Assembly (NCBI RefSeq): GCF_001427305.1
Contig: NZ_LMFZ01000007.1
Coordinates: forward strand, 36,953 to 100,952
Direction of reading: 5' to 3'
DNA from: Duganella sp. Root1480D1
GTDB lineage: Bacteria; Pseudomonadota; Gammaproteobacteria; Burkholderiales; Burkholderiaceae_D
Length of the DNA: 64,000 nt
In this document: piece after piece, positions 25,358 to 34,577 of the stretch
Numbering within the stretch: position 1 is the first letter of the stretch
Layout of the letters: each line of letters starts with the position of its first letter
Made by a program: the position numbers and the translations under genes
Notes under the pieces: model-generated
Told to the model about the DNA's origin: nothing
Seen by the model: the letters and a program-made list of their open reading frames with translations, nothing else
Databases searched by the model: none

Positions 25358-27460
25358 ATGAATCAGACCCTGCTCATCGAACTGCTGACCGAAGAACTGC
25401 CGCCGAAAGCCCTGTCCAAGCTGGGAGAGAGCTTTGGTCATAGCATTTTCTCAACATTAAGCAAATTGGACTTTGTTGGTCCAAATGGCAAATTCCAATG
25501 GTATGCAACGCCTCGTCGCCTCGCTGTTACTATCAGCGACGTTCTAGACGTCTCTCCACCTAAAGATGAAGAGATCAAACTCATGCCGGCTGCTATCGGT
25601 CTAGATAGCGAGGGTAAGCCAACTGCTGCATTACTTAAAAAACTTGCAGCCCTCGGTATTCCAGACGAAAAAGTTGCCGAGTTTGAGCAGCGCGATGATG
25701 GAAAAGCAAAAACGCTCTACTACAAGCGCACTGTAAGTGGTGGGCAACTGGCAACGGCTGCACAAGGAGCGTTGCTCGTTGCTGCCAACAATCTGCCGAT
25801 CCCCAAAGTCATGAGTTACCAACGCCAGAACGGCGAAACAGTGCAATTTGTTCGCCCTGCACACAGTTTGATCGCATTGCATGGCGCTACGGTCTTGCCT
25901 CTGACTCTTCTAGGTCTTAGCGCATCGAACAAGACCGAAGGCCACCGCTTCCTTACGGCTCCGGGGAAGCGCACGGTATGTATTCAACACGCGAATCGTT
26001 ATGCTGAGATCCTCGCTGAGGAAGGAATGGTTGCCCCGAACTTTGAAGTTCGAAAGGAAGCAATCCGCGAGCGTCTCATGGGCAAAGCCGGTACTGACCA
26101 AGTACTAATGCCGGAAGCGCTGCTCGATGAAGTGACATCGTTGGTCGAATGGCCAGTCGTGTACGAGTGCCACTTCGAGGAAGAATTCCTGGCCGTGCCG
26201 CAGGAATGCCTGATCCTCACCATGCAGACCAACCAGAAATACTTCGCCCTGACCGACGCCAACGGCAAGCTGCGCTCGCGCTTCCTGATCGTGTCGAACA
26301 TCGCGACCGACACCCCGGCAGCCATCATCGGCGGCAACGAGCGCGTGGTGCGCCCGCGCCTGTCCGACGCCAAGTTCTTCTTCGAACAGGACAAGAAGAA
26401 ATCGCTGGAGTCGCGCCTGCCGCTGCTGAAGAACGTCGTCTACCACAACAAGCTGGGCACCCAAGCCGAACGCTCGGAGCGCGTGACCTCTCTGGCTGCG
26501 GCCATTGCCGGCCGCCTGGGCGGCGACAAAGCGCTGGCCGAACGCGCCGCACGCCTTTCCAAGGCCGACCTGCTGACCGACATGGTGGGCGAATTCCCTG
26601 AGCTGCAAGGCATCATGGGCACCTACTACGCGCGCCACGACGGCGAGCACGAAGAAGTCGCGCTGGCCGCTTCCGAGCACTACCAGCCGCGCTTCGCCGG
26701 CGACAACCTGCCGTCCACCGCCACCGGTACCGCCGTGGCGCTGGCCGACAAGGTGGAAACTCTGGTCGGCATCTGGGCCATCGGCCTGCAGCCGACCGGC
26801 GACAAGGACCCGTTCGCGCTGCGCCGCCACGCCCTGGGCGTGCTGCGCATGCTGCTGGAAAAGCGCCTGCCGCTGTCCATCTCCGCGCTGCTGGGCGACG
26901 CCGTCGCACAGTTCGTGGCCGTGCCGAACTTCAAGGACCCAAGCGCCGAAGTTACCGCCTTCATGCTGGACCGCCTGCGCGGCATGCTGCGCGAGCGCGG
27001 CTTCAGCGTGAACGAGATCGAAGCAGTGGTGGCGCAGAATCCCGACCGCCTGGACGACATCGTGCAGCGCCTGGAGGCCGTGCAAGCTTTCGCCGCCCTG
27101 CCGGAATCGGTCTCGCTGGCGGGCGCCAACAAGCGCATTACCAACATCCTGAAGAAGAACGAAGAAGCGCTGGCACAGGCAAGCACCGTCAAGGCCGAAC
27201 TGCTGCAGGACGCAGCGGAGAAAGCCCTGCACGCCGCCATGGGCCGTGTCGCGCCGGAAGTCGATGCAGCATGGGCCAAGGGCGACTTCAGCGCCACCCT
27301 GAAGACCCTGGCGCAATTGAAGGAAGAAGTCGATGCCTTCTTCAACGACGTCATGGTCATGGCCGAAGACATCGCCCTGCGCAACAATCGCTTGGCGCTG
27401 CTGTCTTCCCTGCACGGCATGATGAACCGCGTGGCCGACATTTCCAAGCTGGCGGCCTGA
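25358..27460 (+). CDS. glyS: Glycyl-tRNA synthetase beta subunit
   Basis: The 700-residue beta subunit binds tRNA-Gly; its HD-like and C-terminal anticodon-binding regions are complete, and [15 protein letters not shown] marks the N-terminus. The frame is intact. From about 25425 to 26150 (residues about 22-265) the base composition and codon choice change sharply to AT-rich, T/A-ending codons (for example 35% GC in 25441-25500) and return to about 62% GC afterwards. The amino-acid sequence stays typical, which suggests replacement of a gene segment by recombination with a lower-GC relative. Confidence 0.97.
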   Translation: MNQTLLIELLTEELPPKALSKLGESFGHSIFSTLSKLDFVGPNGKFQWYATPRRLAVTISDVLDVSPPKDEEIKLMPAAIGLDSEGKPTAALLKKLAALGIPDEKVAEFEQRDDGKAKTLYYKRTVSGGQLATAAQGALLVAANNLPIPKVMSYQRQNGETVQFVRPAHSLIALHGATVLPLTLLGLSASNKTEGHRFLTAPGKRTVCIQHANRYAEILAEEGMVAPNFEVRKEAIRERLMGKAGTDQVLMPEALLDEVTSLVEWPVVYECHFEEEFLAVPQECLILTMQTNQKYFALTDANGKLRSRFLIVSNIATDTPAAIIGGNERVVRPRLSDAKFFFEQDKKKSLESRLPLLKNVVYHNKLGTQAERSERVTSLAAAIAGRLGGDKALAERAARLSKADLLTDMVGEFPELQGIMGTYYARHDGEHEEVALAASEHYQPRFAGDNLPSTATGTAVALADKVETLVGIWAIGLQPTGDKDPFALRRHALGVLRMLLEKRLPLSISALLGDAVAQFVAVPNFKDPSAEVTAFMLDRLRGMLRERGFSVNEIEAVVAQNPDRLDDIVQRLEAVQAFAALPESVSLAGANKRITNILKKNEEALAQASTVKAELLQDAAEKALHAAMGRVAPEVDAAWAKGDFSATLKTLAQLKEEVDAFFNDVMVMAEDIALRNNRLALLSSLHGMMNRVADISKLAA

Positions 27461-27461
27461 T

Positions 27462-28019
27462 ATGCCACAGAGCCAGCCGACCAAGCTGATCATCCTGGAC
27501 CGGGATGGCGTGATCAACCACGACTCGCCCGACTTCATCAAGTCGCCGGACGAGTGGATCCCCATCCCCGGCTCGCTGGAAGCGATCGCCCGCCTGAACC
27601 AGGCGGGTTATCGCGTGGTGATCGCGTCGAACCAGTCGGGTATCGCCCGCCAGTACTTCGACATCAACACCCTGAACGCGATCCACCAGAAGATGCACCG
27701 CCAGGCGCAGCAGGTTGGCGCCGATATCGACGCCATTTTCTTCTGCCCGCACGCAGCGGCAGACAACTGCGACTGCCGCAAGCCAAAACCTGGCATGTTC
27801 ACGGAAATCTCGAAACGCTTCGAGGTCAGCCTGAAAGGCGTGCCGACCGTGGGCGACTCGCTGCGCGACCTGCAGGCCGGCTTCATCAGCGGCTGCGTGC
27901 CGTTCCTGGTATTGACGGGCAAAGGCGAGAAGACCCATGCTACGGGTGGCCTGCCGCCCGGCACGCAAGTCTTCCCTGACCTGGCGGCCACTGTGGACCA
28001 CCTCTTAAAAGCTGAATAA
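27462..28019 (+). CDS. gmhB: D,D-heptose 1,7-bisphosphate phosphatase
   Basis: The 185-residue HAD phosphatase removes the 7-phosphate in ADP-heptose synthesis for the LPS core. The nucleophile motif is LDRDGVIN (residues 12-19), motif II IASNQSG, and a zinc-binding loop contains CPH and CDC (about residues 93-110), as in GmhB. It overlaps nothing, but begins 1 nt after glyS. Confidence 0.93.
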   Translation: MPQSQPTKLIILDRDGVINHDSPDFIKSPDEWIPIPGSLEAIARLNQAGYRVVIASNQSGIARQYFDINTLNAIHQKMHRQAQQVGADIDAIFFCPHAAADNCDCRKPKPGMFTEISKRFEVSLKGVPTVGDSLRDLQAGFISGCVPFLVLTGKGEKTHATGGLPPGTQVFPDLAATVDHLLKAE

Positions 28020-28034
28020 AACTGGAGACTGTCG

Positions 28035-28775
28035 TTGCGTAATTTCGTTCTGTTCCTGCGTTCCGCCCTGTTCATGGTTCTGATGGCGATTGCCACCGTC
28101 ATCTGGTCCGCAGTCTGTATGCTGGCAGCGCCGCTACCCTACAACAAACGCTATTTCGTGACCTCGCGCTGGAATGTCTTCATCGTCGGGTGTGCCAAAT
28201 GGATCTGCGGCATTAACTACCAGTTCAAGGGCTACGAGAACTTCCCGGATGCTCCCGCGATCATCCTGTCCAAGCACCAGTCGGCATGGGAGACCATCTT
28301 CTTGCTGGCCAACCTGCCACGCCCGCTGGTGTTTGTATTTAAAAAAGAAATCCTGTACATCCCCTTCTTCGGCTGGGGCATCGCGCTGCTGCGCATGATC
28401 CCGATCGACCGCAAACAAGGCAAGAATGCATTCAAATCTGTTGTCGCGCATGGCAAGCGTCGACTCAAGGACGGCCAATGGATTATCATGTTCCCGGAAG
28501 GGACTCGCATTCCGGTCGGACAGCAAGGCAAATACAAGAGCGGTGGCACGCGCCTGGCGGTGGAAACCGGCGCGGTAGTAGTGCCGATCGCGCTGAACTC
28601 CGGCGAATGCTGGCCGAAGAATTCCTTTATCAAGAAACCAGGCACCGTCACGGTGTCGGTTGGCAAACCGATTTCGTCGGAAGGCAAGACCCCCGACGAA
28701 TTGATGGAGCAGGTGGAACAGTGGATCGAATCAGAAATGCGCGTCATTTCGCCCCACGCCTACAGCGCTGGCTAG
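28035..28775 (+). CDS. plsC: 1-acylglycerol-3-phosphate O-acyltransferase (PlsC-like)
   Basis: The 246-residue membrane enzyme would make phosphatidic acid from lysophosphatidic acid. An N-terminal transmembrane segment (about residues 8-32) precedes the acyltransferase motifs KHQSAWE (HX4E at about 81, where most PlsC have HX4D), PIDRK, FPEGTR (about 153) and VPIALNSG. The start is TTG 28035 with GGAG about 9 nt upstream; no suitable ATG lies near. It is in a run with gmhB and the following metallopeptidase gene. Confidence 0.9.
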   Translation: MRNFVLFLRSALFMVLMAIATVIWSAVCMLAAPLPYNKRYFVTSRWNVFIVGCAKWICGINYQFKGYENFPDAPAIILSKHQSAWETIFLLANLPRPLVFVFKKEILYIPFFGWGIALLRMIPIDRKQGKNAFKSVVAHGKRRLKDGQWIIMFPEGTRIPVGQQGKYKSGGTRLAVETGAVVVPIALNSGECWPKNSFIKKPGTVTVSVGKPISSEGKTPDELMEQVEQWIESEMRVISPHAYSAG

Positions 28776-29659
28776 CCGAAAAGGCTGAAGCGCAACAGGA
28801 GGCGCCGCCGCCAGCGGCCGCGCCTTCTTCCCCGTTTCCCGTTCCCGCTCCCGCGGCAGTGAACCTGTTGCGCCCTCCGGTGCAGTTGCGCCGACCCGAA
28901 CCGATTTCCCCGCCGCTGACCGGCGACCTGGACAAGCGCCAACTGCTTGTCGGCGAATACATCCTCGAATATGTGCTGAAGCGCTCCACGCGCCGCTCGA
29001 TCGGCTTCACGGTCGACGACACCGGCCTGTACGTGACGGCGCCCAAGCGCTGCTCGCTGGCCGACATCGACAATGCCATCCGCGCCAAGCAGCACTGGAT
29101 TCTGTCCAAGCTCGATGAACGCCGCCAGCGCCGCGCCGCGCGCCTGGAAAAGCCTCCTATCGTGTGGGACGACGGCGCCCGCCTGCCCTACCTTGGCGAA
29201 GAAATCACATTGCGCTTGTACCAGGCGCCGCGCAACCGCACCGAATTCGACCCGGTGGCGATGGAACTGTCCATGGGCCTGGTGCAAGGCGCCACCGAGC
29301 AATTGCTCAAGGAACGGGTCAAGAACTGGTACAAGGCCCAGGCGGAAGGCCTGTTCCAGCAGCGCCTGGACCTGTATGCGGCGCGCCTGGGCGTGCAATA
29401 TGCCGGCTTCTCGCTGTCGTCGGCCGACACGCGCTGGGGCTCCTGCACCGCGCAGCGCACCATCCGCCTGAACTGGAAGCTGATGCACTTCTCGCTGCCG
29501 CTGGTGGATTATGTGGTGGCGCACGAGCTGGCGCACATCCTGGAAATGAACCATAGCCCTCGCTTCTGGGCCAACGTCGGCCGCATCTATCCGCAATACG
29601 AAGAAGCCAAGCAATTGCTGCGCAAACGCGCCGCGGAGCTGCCTACCCTGTTCGCCTGA
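28721..29659 (+). CDS. YgjP-like (DUF45/M48-related) metallopeptidase-domain protein
   Basis: The protein ends in a YgjP-like domain with DTRWGSCTAQRTIRLNWKL and the zinc motif HELAHILEMNHSPRFW. About the first 65 residues are Pro/Ala-rich and look disordered. A GTG at 28721, preceded by GGAGCAGG, gives 312 residues and overlaps plsC by 55 nt; no in-frame ATG exists near the domain start. Family members are predicted metal-dependent hydrolases; the substrate is not known. Confidence 0.8.
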   Translation: MDRIRNARHFAPRLQRWLAEKAEAQQEAPPPAAAPSSPFPVPAPAAVNLLRPPVQLRRPEPISPPLTGDLDKRQLLVGEYILEYVLKRSTRRSIGFTVDDTGLYVTAPKRCSLADIDNAIRAKQHWILSKLDERRQRRAARLEKPPIVWDDGARLPYLGEEITLRLYQAPRNRTEFDPVAMELSMGLVQGATEQLLKERVKNWYKAQAEGLFQQRLDLYAARLGVQYAGFSLSSADTRWGSCTAQRTIRLNWKLMHFSLPLVDYVVAHELAHILEMNHSPRFWANVGRIYPQYEEAKQLLRKRAAELPTLFA

Positions 29660-30375
29660 TGCGCATTCTCGCGGCCGCCGTCGCCCTGCCGCTGTTTGCC
29701 TTGCTGGCAGCATGCGCATCGATACGCGCCGCCGAGCCCCGGTTTACCGTTGTGACAGTTGATCCCGCCCGCGAGCACCTGCAGCTATTCCTCAATGATG
29801 AACACGGGCGTCCTTACAAACGCCTGGAGAACGTCGCAGCCGCGTTGGGCAGGCATGGAAAACGGCTGACCTTCGCCATGAACGCCGGTATGTACCACGC
29901 GGACTATTCGCCGGTCGGGCTGTTCATGGCCAACGGAGTCGAACTGTCGCCGCTTAACCTGGCATCCGGCAAGGGCAATTTCTTCATGCGCCCGAACGGC
30001 GTGTTCCTGGTCACCGAAGCCGGCGCGCTGGTGGTCGAGTCGTCTGCCTTTCCGGGACTGGCTGGCAAGGCTCGCATCGCAACGCAATCGGGCCCAATGC
30101 TGCTGTCGCACGGATTGATCAATCCGGCGTTCGATCCGAACTCCCGTTCCGTCCATATCCGCAACGGCGTCTGCACCCAGGATGGCAAGGCGACGTTCGT
30201 GATCAGCGAAGAGCGCATCAATTTCTACGACTTCGCCAGGTATATGCGCGATACCTTGAATTGCCGCGATGCGCTGTACCTGGACGGCTCCGTGTCTTCA
30301 CTCTATTCACCGGCGCTTGGCCGAAACGATCATCGGGCCGACCTGGGCCCGATGATCGGCGTGGTAGCAGACTGA
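29659..30375 (+). CDS. Phosphodiester glycosidase-family (NAGPA/DUF2233) exported protein
   Basis: The 238-residue protein has a signal sequence with a possible lipobox (LLAAC, residues 14-18) and the NAGPA-domain blocks FAMNAGMYH, GVFLV, TQSGPMLL and DALYLDGSVSSLYSP. The family includes the uncovering enzyme and bacterial phosphodiester glycosidases; in the periplasm it might cleave N-acetylglucosamine phosphodiesters. The ATG overlaps the stop of the metallopeptidase gene (TGATG), so translation is coupled. Confidence 0.83.
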   Translation: MRILAAAVALPLFALLAACASIRAAEPRFTVVTVDPAREHLQLFLNDEHGRPYKRLENVAAALGRHGKRLTFAMNAGMYHADYSPVGLFMANGVELSPLNLASGKGNFFMRPNGVFLVTEAGALVVESSAFPGLAGKARIATQSGPMLLSHGLINPAFDPNSRSVHIRNGVCTQDGKATFVISEERINFYDFARYMRDTLNCRDALYLDGSVSSLYSPALGRNDHRADLGPMIGVVAD

Positions 30376-30444
30376 ATTAAGCCAGCACCCCGCATAGATT
30401 TCTTGATAATATTCCGGCCACCTTTCATCACTTCCAGCCTGCCA

Positions 30445-30945
30445 ATGAATTTTCGCCTCAAATCCAGCTTGTCGTTGCTTGCCCTGCTTGCACTCGGAGG
30501 CTGTGCTACGCCATACGTCGCGCCATCCGATCCCTCAAGCGCCAGGCTGCTCCTGGAAAACAACAATACCCAGCACATCGTCAATTTCGCGACCTTCGAC
30601 GATGGAGAGACTTGCCAGGCCAGCACCGTCAAACGCATTACCCTGGATTCCTCCGGCAACTGGGGCATTGCACCGGCTGGGAAGCACGAAATCCGCATCA
30701 AGCCCGGCGAACCTTTCACACTCAGTTCATCCGTCGGTACCGGCTGCGAGGTCATGATCACGTTCCTGCCGAAGAAAGACGCGGTCTACCGGGCCTCGTT
30801 TACCTTCAGAGAACAATACTGCTTCCTGACGGTCGAGCGTGCAGTCCAGGATAGCCGGACCGGCCAGCGCTATGTACCGGAGGAGTCAGCCCGCAAGCGT
30901 GAGCCGGTGGCTGGCCTTGCAAACGGTGGCAGCTCCTGCAAATAA
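30445..30945 (+). CDS. Hypothetical lipoprotein
   Basis: The 166-residue protein has an N-terminal lipoprotein signal with lipobox LGGC (cysteine near residue 20). The mature part has several cysteines (ETCQAS, GTGCEVM, EQYCFL), an immunoglobulin-like beta pattern and a basic, Gly/Ser-rich tail. ATG 30445 is preferred over a TTG at 30403 because it starts directly before the signal sequence. I do not recognise the family. It lies 69 nt after the glycosidase-like gene. Confidence 0.65.
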   Translation: MNFRLKSSLSLLALLALGGCATPYVAPSDPSSARLLLENNNTQHIVNFATFDDGETCQASTVKRITLDSSGNWGIAPAGKHEIRIKPGEPFTLSSSVGTGCEVMITFLPKKDAVYRASFTFREQYCFLTVERAVQDSRTGQRYVPEESARKREPVAGLANGGSSCK

Positions 30946-30960
30946 GCGTTCCCTCTGCAA

Positions 30961-31566
30961 TCAGAGCCAGCCTGCTTCGCGGGCCAGGCGGAAGGCTTCC
31001 ACGCGATTGCCGGCATTGAGCTTGCTGATCGCTTCCGACAGGTAGTTGCGCACCGTGCCTTCCGACAGGCTCAAATGCCTGGCAATCTCCGCGCCGCTGC
31101 GGCCTTCGCCGGCCAGGCGCAGCACCTGGCGTTCGCGTTCGCTCAAGGGATCTTCACCGCCGCTCCAGCTTTCCAGCGCCAGCTCGGGCGCAATGGCGCG
31201 GCCGCCGGCATGCACGCTGCGGATGGCGGCTGCCAGCGATTCGGACGGCGCATCCTTCAGCAGGTAGCCCCGCACGCCGGCCGCCATGGCACGGCGCAGG
31301 TAGCCGGAGCGGGCAAAGGTCGTGACGATCACCACGCGCGTCGCGGCGCCACGTTCGGACAGCACCGCGGCCAGCTCCAAGCCTGTCATCAGCGGCATTT
31401 CGATATCGGTCAGCACGATGTCCGGGTGCAGTTCCTGGCACAGGGCCAAGGCATCCTGGCCGTTGCGTGCCTGGCCAACCACGTCCAGGTCGGGTTCCAG
31501 TTTCAATAGCGCCGCCAGGGCGCCCAGTACCATCGACTGGTCTTCGGCAATCAACACGCGGATCAT
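30961..31566 (-). CDS. NarL/LuxR-family response regulator (DesR-like)
   Basis: The 201-residue protein has a receiver domain with acidic ED near residue 8 and the phospho-acceptor Asp in IVLTDIEMP (about residue 52), then a LuxR-type helix-turn-helix (PLSERERQVLRLAGEGRSGAEIARHLSLSEGTVRNYLS). The arrangement is that of DesR-type regulators. Its start overlaps the kinase gene by 4 nt, marking a cognate pair. Confidence 0.92.
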   Translation of the reverse strand: MIRVLIAEDQSMVLGALAALLKLEPDLDVVGQARNGQDALALCQELHPDIVLTDIEMPLMTGLELAAVLSERGAATRVVIVTTFARSGYLRRAMAAGVRGYLLKDAPSESLAAAIRSVHAGGRAIAPELALESWSGGEDPLSERERQVLRLAGEGRSGAEIARHLSLSEGTVRNYLSEAISKLNAGNRVEAFRLAREAGWL

Positions 31567-32684
31567 GCAACGGCTCCCATCGGCAAATGTAACTCCAGCG
31601 CCAGGCCGCCCGCAGACGCGCCGTGGCCCGCCAGCATTGTCAGGCGTCCCCCTGCTGCCGCAATACGCTCACGCATGCCGCGCAAGCCATTGCCGCATGC
31701 CAGCGCATCGCGGTCGACGGGCGCACTGCCATCGTCACTGATGTGGCAGACGATCTGCCCGTCCTCCTGGCGAACCCGGACCTGGCAGCGTGTCGCCCTG
31801 GCATGGCGCAGGATGTTGGTGACGGCCTCGCGCAGGGACAGCGCAAGCACGTTTTCCACCGTGGCCGGCATGGGGAATGGCTGCACGTTTGCATCGAGCT
31901 CCACGCCGGCTGCCGCGAGCGCGGCACGCGCCTGCGCCAGTTCCTGGGCAAAGCCGCTTTGGCGGTAGCCGGTAACGGCGCTGCGCACTTCGGCCAGGGC
32001 ATGGCGTGCTGTGGTTTCGATATCCTTGATTTCCTTCGCCGTTGCCGCCGTATCGCGCTCGAGCAAGCGCCCAGCCAGTTCGGCCTTGATGGCAATCAGC
32101 GACAGGGTGTGCCCCAACAGGTCGTGCAGGTCGCGCGAAATGCGCTCGCGCTCGGCGATGCGGGCGATGTGCTCGACTTCTTCCTGTTTGCGAAGAAGCT
32201 GCTGGCTCGAACGGCGCACGCGGGCATCCATCACGCTGGCGATGCCGACTGGTGCGCCGACCGCCAGTGCCGGCAACAGGAACGGCAGCGTCAAGTCCAC
32301 CGCCAGGGCCGCCAGCGCCGCACTACCGAGTACCAGGCCGATCCCCAGGTAGGCGTGGCGCGGCTGCTCCAGCGCCGCACACATCGAACAGGCAAAAATG
32401 AAAAAGGTGCAGGCGCCGAAATTGAATGGCGCCCAGGCGAAGCCCAGGGCGACCGTCGCCAGCAACAGCGGCACCGCCTGCCGGTTGCGCAGCCGGTAGC
32501 TGGCCAGGTACATCGGCACGAAGGCCGCCACCGACAGCACCAGCAGGGCAAATTCCAGCAGCGTGGGCCTGATGTAGAAGTACTTCCAGAGGAAGAAATT
32601 CAGCGACAGCAACCACAGGTAAGGCGCCTTGCCCAAGTGCGGCGGCACCCAGGGACCTTCCAGCCAACGTCTTACCTGGACCAT
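31563..32684 (-). CDS. HisKA_3-type membrane sensor kinase (DesK-like)
   Basis: The 373-residue protein has an N-terminal region with about four to six transmembrane helices (residues 20-165), then the HisKA_3 phospho-acceptor block ERERISRDLHDLLGHTLSLIAIKAELA (His about 185) and a short ATPase domain (EAVTNILRHA, NGLRGMRERI). In Bacillus, DesK senses membrane fluidity; here the signal is unknown. It is 11 nt downstream of the amidohydrolase gene and belongs to the same operon. Confidence 0.9.
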   Translation of the reverse strand: MVQVRRWLEGPWVPPHLGKAPYLWLLSLNFFLWKYFYIRPTLLEFALLVLSVAAFVPMYLASYRLRNRQAVPLLLATVALGFAWAPFNFGACTFFIFACSMCAALEQPRHAYLGIGLVLGSAALAALAVDLTLPFLLPALAVGAPVGIASVMDARVRRSSQQLLRKQEEVEHIARIAERERISRDLHDLLGHTLSLIAIKAELAGRLLERDTAATAKEIKDIETTARHALAEVRSAVTGYRQSGFAQELAQARAALAAAGVELDANVQPFPMPATVENVLALSLREAVTNILRHARATRCQVRVRQEDGQIVCHISDDGSAPVDRDALACGNGLRGMRERIAAAGGRLTMLAGHGASAGGLALELHLPMGAVA

Positions 32685-32695
32685 GCTGATTCCCT

Positions 32696-34483
32696 TTACT
32701 GGTTAGTCAAACGAACGTCGGCAATCTGGAACTGGTAGTCGCCAATCCTGGGGCCGGCGTTAAACATGATCAGGGTGATCGCACTGGTATCGACGCCGGC
32801 GAAACTGGCCATCGGCATCGCCACTTCCTGCCATTCCGCTCCGGCGGCAAACGGCTGGTAGACCGGAATGCGCGCACTACCGTGCATGATCCCCACCTGG
32901 TAGCCCTGGCCATCACCCTTGACGCGGAAGCGCAAGGTCTTGGCGGCGCTCAGGTTGGCGGCCTGGAACGGCTGGCTGCCGGGCACGAACGCGATACCAG
33001 CCCATGGGAAGGCGAAGCCCTGCTGCACGCTCGCTTTCACGTTGACCGCATTTTCACCCGCGTACTCCAGGTTCACCGTCGATTTGCCGCCCAGGAAAGC
33101 GTCGTTGGAGGGCACCCAGCCGGTGCCGAACGGACTGGCCAGCTTTTCCTTGCTGAACAGGCTGATCATGCCATCTGCAGGCAGCACTAGCGGCGTACCT
33201 TTCGGCGTGCTCAATTCCTTGGCCACCAATTCCTGCTGCGCCTTGCGGCGTGCAGACTGGGTCTCGCCATCTTTCCAGACTTCGACAATATTGCGGGTCG
33301 CCTTGATGTCCTGGCTTGGATCGCCGTCCACCAGCACCAGGTCGGCCTTGGCGCCCTTGGCAATCGTGCCCCGGTCAGCCAGGCGGAACGCCTTGGCCGG
33401 CACCGACGTGGCGGCGCGCAGCGCTTCCAGCGGCGTAAGTCCTGCCTGGGTCAAGGAGAGCAGTTCGTGGTGCAGGCTGGCGCCGGCCTGGGTACCGCCG
33501 TTGCCGGCGTCGGTGCCGGCCAGCACCGGCACGCCAGCCGTGCGCAATGCAGCGACCACCGACCTGGTCGCGCTCAGGCGCTGAGCCATTTCCTTTTTGC
33601 CGTATGGGGAGTTCAGCGGCGCGATCTGGTCGCTCGTCAGCAGGGCCATCATCTGCTTGTCTTCCAACACGTCCTTCTCCTTCAGGCCAGCCACGCTTTC
33701 CAGTACGCTGAAGGTCGGGATGATGAAAGCCTTGCGCTCGTGGGCCAGCTTGACGAAGGACTTCAGGTCTGCGTCCGCAATCGACTGGCCGTCGAACATG
33801 TGCACCAGGCCGTCGGCGCCTTCTTCCAGCGCGCTGCGGGCATCCTGCGCATTGGAAATGTGCACCACGGCCAGCTTGCCGCGCTGATGCGCGGCCGAGA
33901 TCAGCGCCCTCACCGTGGCGCGGTCCAGGCTTGGCGTCGGATGGCCCGGCCAGCCCGGCTCCATCACGATCTTGATGAAATGCGAGCCTTCGGCAATGCG
34001 GGCATCGACCCAGGGCTGCGCCTCTTCCGGCCTGGTCAGGGTGGGAATAGGCATGCCGTATTCGGTACCATGGCCGCCGGGCACGGTGGCCAGTACGCCA
34101 GCCGAGATGATGTCCGGACGGTCCTTGTTCTCGCCGCGCGCCATGCGGCCGTTCATTTCCTGCAGCAGCGGCACGGCGGTGAACATATCCAGTTCGCTGG
34201 TCACGCCGAACACCAGCGGCAGTTCGAGATGCTGGAAGCTGTGGGTATGCGAATCGATCAGGCCCGGCATCAGCGTGCGGCCGGCGCCATCGACCACCTT
34301 CGCACCAGCGGGCAGCTTGCCCTTGAAGTCGGCGTTGGCGATCTTGCCGCCTTCCAGCAGCACGCTGCGCCTGGCATGCACTTTCTGCCCGTCGAAAACC
34401 CGGACGTCCTTGATCAGGGTGGTTTCAACTGCCATGGCAGGCACGGCGCAGGCCAGGCTGGCGGCAACTAACAGTTTTAGCAT
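32696..34483 (-). CDS. Exported amidohydrolase fused to a CIA30-like domain
   Basis: The 595-residue protein has a signal peptide ending AMAV. Residues about 20-425 form an imidazolonepropionase-like amidohydrolase barrel: metal ligands in DSHTHSF (about 78), VVHISN, and the DAGNGG block near 325, with a prolidase-like ending KGAKADLVLVDGDP. Residues about 438-592 resemble the CIA30/NADH:ubiquinone-complex assembly fold (carbohydrate-binding-like). AAGGAG precedes the ATG at 34483, which decides the start. It heads an operon with the DesK/DesR-like pair. The substrate is unknown; a peptide or cyclic amide in the periplasm is an inference. Confidence 0.82.
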   Translation of the reverse strand: MLKLLVAASLACAVPAMAVETTLIKDVRVFDGQKVHARRSVLLEGGKIANADFKGKLPAGAKVVDGAGRTLMPGLIDSHTHSFQHLELPLVFGVTSELDMFTAVPLLQEMNGRMARGENKDRPDIISAGVLATVPGGHGTEYGMPIPTLTRPEEAQPWVDARIAEGSHFIKIVMEPGWPGHPTPSLDRATVRALISAAHQRGKLAVVHISNAQDARSALEEGADGLVHMFDGQSIADADLKSFVKLAHERKAFIIPTFSVLESVAGLKEKDVLEDKQMMALLTSDQIAPLNSPYGKKEMAQRLSATRSVVAALRTAGVPVLAGTDAGNGGTQAGASLHHELLSLTQAGLTPLEALRAATSVPAKAFRLADRGTIAKGAKADLVLVDGDPSQDIKATRNIVEVWKDGETQSARRKAQQELVAKELSTPKGTPLVLPADGMISLFSKEKLASPFGTGWVPSNDAFLGGKSTVNLEYAGENAVNVKASVQQGFAFPWAGIAFVPGSQPFQAANLSAAKTLRFRVKGDGQGYQVGIMHGSARIPVYQPFAAGAEWQEVAMPMASFAGVDTSAITLIMFNAGPRIGDYQFQIADVRLTNQ

Positions 34484-34565
34484 TGCGGTTCTCCTTGTGG
34501 TCAGGTGAACGCAGTATCCGGTGTGCGCCCGGTGCGCGCCAGAACGGAATGCCACGACTTCGTCA

Positions 34566-34577
34566 TGACATTTGTCA
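34566..34577. promoter_or_regulatory. Palindromic operator candidate for the amidohydrolase-kinase-regulator operon
   Basis: TGACATTTGTCA is an interrupted palindrome (TGACA, 2 bp, TGTCA) 83 nt upstream of the amidohydrolase start and overlapping the waaA stop codon. Its form fits a dimeric LuxR-type response regulator site, so autoregulation by the encoded DesR-like protein is a reasonable hypothesis. Confidence 0.4.
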
